In this document: positions 60,515-64,000 of the stretch, piece by piece | Layout: every line of letters starts with the position of its first letter | Position numbering within the stretch: the first letter of the stretch is position 1 | Origin: Pseudopelobacter sp964542535 | GTDB lineage: Bacteria > Desulfobacterota > Desulfuromonadia > Geobacterales > Pseudopelobacteraceae | DNA length: 64,000 bases | Reading direction: 5' to 3' | Assembly (NCBI GenBank): GCA_964542535.1 | Contig: CAZIUE010000002.1 | Coordinates: 62,001-126,000, forward strand | Notes under the pieces: generated by a model | Seen by the model: only the letters and a program-made list of their open reading frames with translations | What the model was told of the DNA's origin: nothing | Database searches by the model: none | Program-made: the position numbers and the translations under genes

Positions 60515-62414
60515 GGCCGTTTCTCCGTTCCGTCTCGTCTTTGCCGGTATAGGCCGCCTCAATTTCGGCCAAAAGCCTTGACATGCCGTCCCTTGCCCCC
60601 TTCCCATTCGCCGCGTCCAGGGTGACCTCCCGGGCATGGACGGGCAGTGAGCCTTTCAGGACGAGGAACAGGAACCTGTCCCCTGTCCGGGGATGTGACT
60701 TCAGTTCCGCGATAGTGCGTTCGGTCCGGGCCGCGTCAAAGGTGCCGATGATGATCGCATCGGGCGGCTCGCTGGCGCAGGCTCTGACGGCACGGGAAGG
60801 GTCGCTGAAAATGGTTGTGGAAAACCCCTCTCCCTCCAGGATCAGTTGCAGCTCGCGGGCCTCTTCCTGGCAGGGGGAGATGACGGCCACCTTCCCCCCG
60901 CGGATGCCCAGGGCCTCCAGCCGGGAGACGATCCGGTACCTGTCGAACGGCCTGGGGATGTAGCCGTGCAGACTGAGGCAGGGGGGGGTGCCGTATTCCC
61001 AGACGTACAGGGATACCAGCAGTACCCTGATCGCGCTGTTCCGCGCTTGTCGCAGCAACTCTTCGTAATCTTCCTCTCCCGGGGCGATGTTCAGGATGAC
61101 TACTCCCGGACGGGTCTCTTCCATGATCCGCGTCCCGTGGCGGGGCGTGTCGCCGCCCACCGTACGGTACCCCACCTGTTCCAGCCGCATGCGGAGGGAG
61201 CGGCGTACGCTCGGGTCCCGGGACAGCACCAGGACGGGACGGTGCGCGCTGATCGCCGCCTCCGTTGGCGGGGTGGGTGTACTGTCCTCCTGGAGGGGGA
61301 AAGCCTGGGCCAGGGGAATGGTGAAGGAGAAGACGCTGCCTTTTCCGGGCTCGCTTTCTACCCCGATCCGGCCGCCATGGAACTCGACGATTCGTTTGGA
61401 GATGCTCAGCCCCAGGCCGGTTCCCCGCGGCCGGTTGCCGGCTGCCTCACCTATGCGGTAGAACTCGTCGAAAATGACCTCCCGCTCTTCCGGAAAGATC
61501 CCCTCTCCGGTGTCGGCCACGGAAAACTCCACGAATGTTTCCCGTACCCGGGCGGAGAGGGTGATGCTCCCCTGGCGGGTGAACTTGACGGCGTTGTTGA
61601 GCAGGTTGACGAGCACCTGAATGATCTGGTTCCGGTCTCCACTGACCTCGGGCAGGTGGGACGCGGGCTGGACCAGCAGCGACAGTCCCCGCTCCCGGGC
61701 CATGGGGGAGATGATCTTTGCGCTCTCCTCCAGCAGGACGTCCGGTCGTAAGGAACTGCTGGCCATTTCCCGTTTTCCCGATGAAGCTTTCATCAGGTCC
61801 AGGATTTCATTGACCAGGTTCGAGAGCCGCTCACTCTCGGTGTTGATGATCTGGATGAATTCCCTGCCGGTCTCCCGGTCGATATCGTCGTAGGTCAGGA
61901 GGATCTCGGAATAGGACCGGATCGACGAGAGCGGCGTGCGCAGCTCGTGGGAGACGTCGGAGAGGAGCCGGGTCTTCTTGCGGTCGTACTCTTGCAGCCG
62001 TTCGTGCGCCGCGGAGAGCGCGTCCAGGGTGGTCTGCAGATTCATGTTCTTGTAGGTAAGGTCGTCGCTCAGGCCGTGGAAGGTGGAGATGGCGCCGGCA
62101 TGCTGCTCCCGCATCTCCTGCTGTTGTCGGGAACAGAGCGCCGCCGCGGCGGCGGCCAGCAGGTAGAACGGCACCTCGGCCAGACGTCCGGTTTCCAGCG
62201 GTACGTCGCTTCGCAGCAGGAGAAGGAGAAATCCCAGGGAATAGACGCTTCCGGCCACCATCAGCGCGCCTGCTCCCACCCGGCGGGAGAGCAGCGTGAT
62301 CAGCGGGAAGTAGAGCAGCCTGAACGGACTGGCGAAACCGCCTGTCCCGAGGCAGAGCAGGGGTATCGATGCCAGGGAAAAGGAGCTGAGCGCGTTTTTG
62401 ATCCCGCTGTTCAT
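60507..62414 (-). CDS. Membrane histidine kinase with two degenerate receivers
   Basis: This 635-residue kinase has three to four N-terminal TM helices (about 10-95), a coiled linker, and a dimerisation helix with His156 (DVSHELRTP). The ATPase domain has N box NLLNNAVKFT and the G boxes DTGEGIF and GTGLGLS. Two receiver-like domains follow. In the first (about 393-505) the phospho-acceptor position is Asn442 (ILNIAPG) and the Lys is Arg (IPRPF). In the second (about 508-615) the acceptor is Gly557 (IIIGTFD). Neither can be phosphorylated in the normal way. The partner receiver is the preceding gene, with a 3-base gap. Confidence 0.88.
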   Translation of the reverse strand: MNSGIKNALSSFSLASIPLLCLGTGGFASPFRLLYFPLITLLSRRVGAGALMVAGSVYSLGFLLLLLRSDVPLETGRLAEVPFYLLAAAAAALCSRQQQEMREQHAGAISTFHGLSDDLTYKNMNLQTTLDALSAAHERLQEYDRKKTRLLSDVSHELRTPLSSIRSYSEILLTYDDIDRETGREFIQIINTESERLSNLVNEILDLMKASSGKREMASSSLRPDVLLEESAKIISPMARERGLSLLVQPASHLPEVSGDRNQIIQVLVNLLNNAVKFTRQGSITLSARVRETFVEFSVADTGEGIFPEEREVIFDEFYRIGEAAGNRPRGTGLGLSISKRIVEFHGGRIGVESEPGKGSVFSFTIPLAQAFPLQEDSTPTPPTEAAISAHRPVLVLSRDPSVRRSLRMRLEQVGYRTVGGDTPRHGTRIMEETRPGVVILNIAPGEEDYEELLRQARNSAIRVLLVSLYVWEYGTPPCLSLHGYIPRPFDRYRIVSRLEALGIRGGKVAVISPCQEEARELQLILEGEGFSTTIFSDPSRAVRACASEPPDAIIIGTFDAARTERTIAELKSHPRTGDRFLFLVLKGSLPVHAREVTLDAANGKGARDGMSRLLAEIEAAYTGKDETERRNGHV

Positions 62415-62417
62415 CGC

Positions 62418-62810
62418 TCATCTTTCCAGCAGCGTCCTGACCCTGGCCACCACTTCCCGGGGGCTGAACGGCTTTGTCATGAAATCGTCGGCACCGGCGG
62501 CCAGTCCCTGCTGCCTGTCCAGCTCCTGCCCCTTGCAGGTGAGGATGATGACGTGGGCGTCATGAAGGCGCTGGTCAGCCTTGACCGCACGGCAGACCTC
62601 GTACCCGTTTTTTCCGGGCATGACCAGGTCCAGAAAGATGATCCGGGGGGTGCAGGAGGAGAGCATCTCCAAGGCGGTTTCACCGTCCGCCGCGGTTCCG
62701 ACCCGGTATCCCTCCCGTGTGAAGATGAAACTGAGCGCCCGGGCGATGTGCGGTTCGTCGTCGGCGACGAGGATGTCAATGGTATCTGCGGCATGGGGGG
62801 ACACGGGCAT
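62418..62810 (-). CDS. Stand-alone receiver response regulator
   Basis: This 130-residue CheY-like receiver has an acidic pair near the N-terminus (VADDEP), phospho-acceptor Asp61 (IFLDLVMPGKNG), Thr/Ser in ILTCKG and Lys in FMTKPFSP, so it should be functional. There is no output domain, so it acts by protein contact. It is the first of three genes (receiver, kinase, GAF-HD-GYP). It is the likely phosphate acceptor of the kinase, since the kinase's own receivers are degenerate. Confidence 0.88.
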   Translation of the reverse strand: MPVSPHAADTIDILVADDEPHIARALSFIFTREGYRVGTAADGETALEMLSSCTPRIIFLDLVMPGKNGYEVCRAVKADQRLHDAHVIILTCKGQELDRQQGLAAGADDFMTKPFSPREVVARVRTLLER

Positions 62811-62970
62811 TCCTTGTACGGGGTGTGGGGTGAGAAGAGTGGTACCCCTTGTTCATACCATGGTCAGGGATGATTACAAGCGTCCCGGAGTCCGATCACC
62901 GTGCGTTTCCTGACTGATCCGGGGCAGGAGTGGCTTCCAGGAACTCTCCTCCGCCGAATTCCGGTCGCAA

Positions 62971-62998
62971 TTGAATTGGAGCGTTTCAGCGGTATAGT
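62971..62998 (+). promoter_or_regulatory. Promoter of the small 63065 gene
   Basis: TTGAAT (62971-62976), a 16-base spacer and TATAGT (62993-62998). It lies in the divergent spacer upstream of the receiver gene; the receiver promoter on the other strand is not obvious. Confidence 0.5.
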
Positions 62999-63064
62999 TG
63001 GACACGCCAGCCGATGCCGCGCATCCGGAAAGGGGATTCGAAAAAAGGAAAAGGGGAGGTTGCC

Positions 63065-63349
63065 ATGTCATGGTACACATTTTCGCTCAGCAAAGATGAT
63101 CTGGCCCGCTACGACGCGTCTCAGGACCTGTTTACCACCATGTACCTGACCCACGGATTGCCGCAGGGCATGGCGCTGTGGATCAAGCCCGGCTGCGATA
63201 CGGGGGAAAACATGCTCTACGTCCAGATTCCCGACGGCTTGAACGTCAGGGATTCGGCTTTTTTCCGCACCTTTTCTCCTGCCCCGTGCAGCGGGCCGTC
63301 AACGGCCGGCCTTTCCCTCCTGGTCGGCAAGGGAGGCGTCAGGAGTTGA
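63065..63349 (+). CDS. Small hypothetical protein
   Basis: This 94-residue soluble protein is of unknown family. Visible features are the N-terminal YTFSLSKDDLARYDASQDLF, a central hydrophobic LPQGMALWIKPGCDTGENMLYVQIP strand pattern, and a Ser/Gly-rich end. A strong GGGGAGG lies 7 bases before ATG 63065. It is monocistronic, with its own promoter and a perfect terminator. Confidence 0.6.
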   Translation: MSWYTFSLSKDDLARYDASQDLFTTMYLTHGLPQGMALWIKPGCDTGENMLYVQIPDGLNVRDSAFFRTFSPAPCSGPSTAGLSLLVGKGGVRS

Positions 63350-63408
63350 CAACGGGAGACGCGGTCGTGTCACGGCACGGGTGACCGTGGCGAGCGTAGG
63401 GTGGAGGA

Positions 63409-63445
63409 CGAAAACAGGGCATCGGAACGATGCCCTGTTTTCGTC
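63409..63445 (+). terminator. Strong bidirectional terminator
   Basis: A perfect 16-bp stem (CGAAAACAGGGCATCG, 63409-63424, with 63428-63443) closes a GAA loop. T runs occur on both strands within the stem ends. It serves the convergent genes at 63065 and 63483. Confidence 0.85.
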
Positions 63446-63482
63446 TGCGCCCTTATGCCCGCTCCCCCTCACCCGATGGGGT

Positions 63483-64000
63483 TCACTGCTCCAGTACCTG
63501 GCCGCAGATACGGTTGCGTCCCTGCTGCTTGGCCTGGTAGAGCTGGGCGTCGGCTATGGCTACCAGCTGCGCGAAGTTCGGCTCCGGACCGGGAGAGGCC
63601 ACCGATATCCCGATGCTGATGGTGACGACGGGCGCCGTCTCGGATGCAACGTGGGGGATGGCCAGTTCGTGGAGCGCCTCCAGGATGGACTGGGCCTTGT
63701 GCCTGGCGCCGTCCATATCCACCCCGGGCAGGAGACACGCGAATTCCTCGCCGCCGTAACGCGCCACCAGGTCGTGGGGGCGTCCCAACTGCTCGCGCAG
63801 AAGTGAGGCTATCCTGCGCAGGCACACATCTCCCTCCAAGTGGCCGTAGTGGTCGTTATACTTTTTGAAGTGGTCGATGTCGATCATCAGGAGCGCCAGG
63901 GGAGCCCGGTGGCGGCGGCACTGGCGCCACTCCGCCGCCAGGCTCTCGTCGAAGCGACGGCGGTTGGCGACGCCGGTCAGGCCGTCGATGAAGGCCATGG
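63483..64000 (-). CDS. GGDEF diguanylate cyclase (5' part outside the window)
   Basis: At least 172 residues of a GGDEF domain are encoded, reading out of the window at 64000. DGLTGVANRRRFDE begins the domain, LMIDIDHFKKYND holds the Mg-binding Asp, and RYGGEEF is the active site. RPHD lies five residues before it, the RxxD inhibitory site. It should make c-di-GMP and be product-inhibited. Any N-terminal sensor lies beyond the window. Confidence 0.92.
   Translation of the reverse strand, partial: MAFIDGLTGVANRRRFDESLAAEWRQCRRHRAPLALLMIDIDHFKKYNDHYGHLEGDVCLRRIASLLREQLGRPHDLVARYGGEEFACLLPGVDMDGARHKAQSILEALHELAIPHVASETAPVVTISIGISVASPGPEPNFAQLVAIADAQLYQAKQQGRNRICGQVLEQ

Noticed and set aside
1..64000. 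CRISPR array, prophage or integrase-tRNA island
   Set aside because: No direct-repeat array, phage structural gene or integrase was seen; the tRNA-Thr has no duplicated 3' end nearby that I could find by eye.

Overview
The window is GC-rich, gene-dense bacterial DNA. The gene set suggests an anaerobic member of the Desulfuromonadales (Geobacter / Pelobacter propionicus-like). It holds a long UbiD-family decarboxylase of the menaquinone type, a MoxR/CoxE pair, EI-Ntr, acetate kinase, a 2[4Fe-4S] ferredoxin, pyruvate carboxylase, CowN, RND pumps and a dense set of c-di-GMP proteins. This placement rests on protein resemblance recalled from memory; no search was run. Most large antisense reading frames are composition artefacts and are left out.

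Layout. 0-12 kb is housekeeping: UbiD, MoxR + VWA, FapA-like, a glycine-zipper lipoprotein, ptsP, a TPR protein, ackA and a ferredoxin. 12-24 kb is an envelope block. It contains a BaeSR-like two-component pair, a four-EF-hand protein, small secreted proteins (one Spy/CpxP-like), a PDZ protein, a TetR-MacA-MacB-TolC efflux operon with a large promoter palindrome, and a DUF4405/EF-hand membrane protein. 24-30.5 kb is accessory: an orphan c-di-GMP-I riboswitch with its own terminator, a circularly permuted solute-binding lipoprotein, an IS1595-type element with a shortened transposase, an AT-rich RloA/RloB (AbiL-like) defence pair and an alkaline phosphatase. 30.6-38 kb has a nucleoside phosphorylase, a NemR-like regulator with an AcuI/YhdH-like reductase and an Fe-S flavoprotein, a methyltransferase, a flavin reductase and cowN behind a sigma-54-type promoter. 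38-48 kb is an mdtABC-like RND operon plus an MFS pump, flanked by Slp and a Tyr/Trp-rich secreted protein. 48-64 kb has an HD-GYP response regulator, tRNA-Thr(CGT), MarC, ilvE, pyc, transporters, ogt, a three-gene REC / histidine kinase / GAF-HD-GYP operon and a truncated GGDEF gene.

How the parts connect. The strongest non-obvious link is one operator, TAGAC-N6-GTCTA, placed between the -35 and -10 boxes of two promoters 30 kb apart. One lies over the NemR-like gene itself and the other upstream of MoxR/VWA. This suggests one electrophile- or redox-responsive regulon that includes the AAA+/VWA pair. c-di-GMP is a second theme, with two HD-GYP proteins, one GGDEF protein and one riboswitch. 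The BaeSR-like pair and the mdtABC-like operon, adjacent in E. coli, are both present here but about 25 kb apart.
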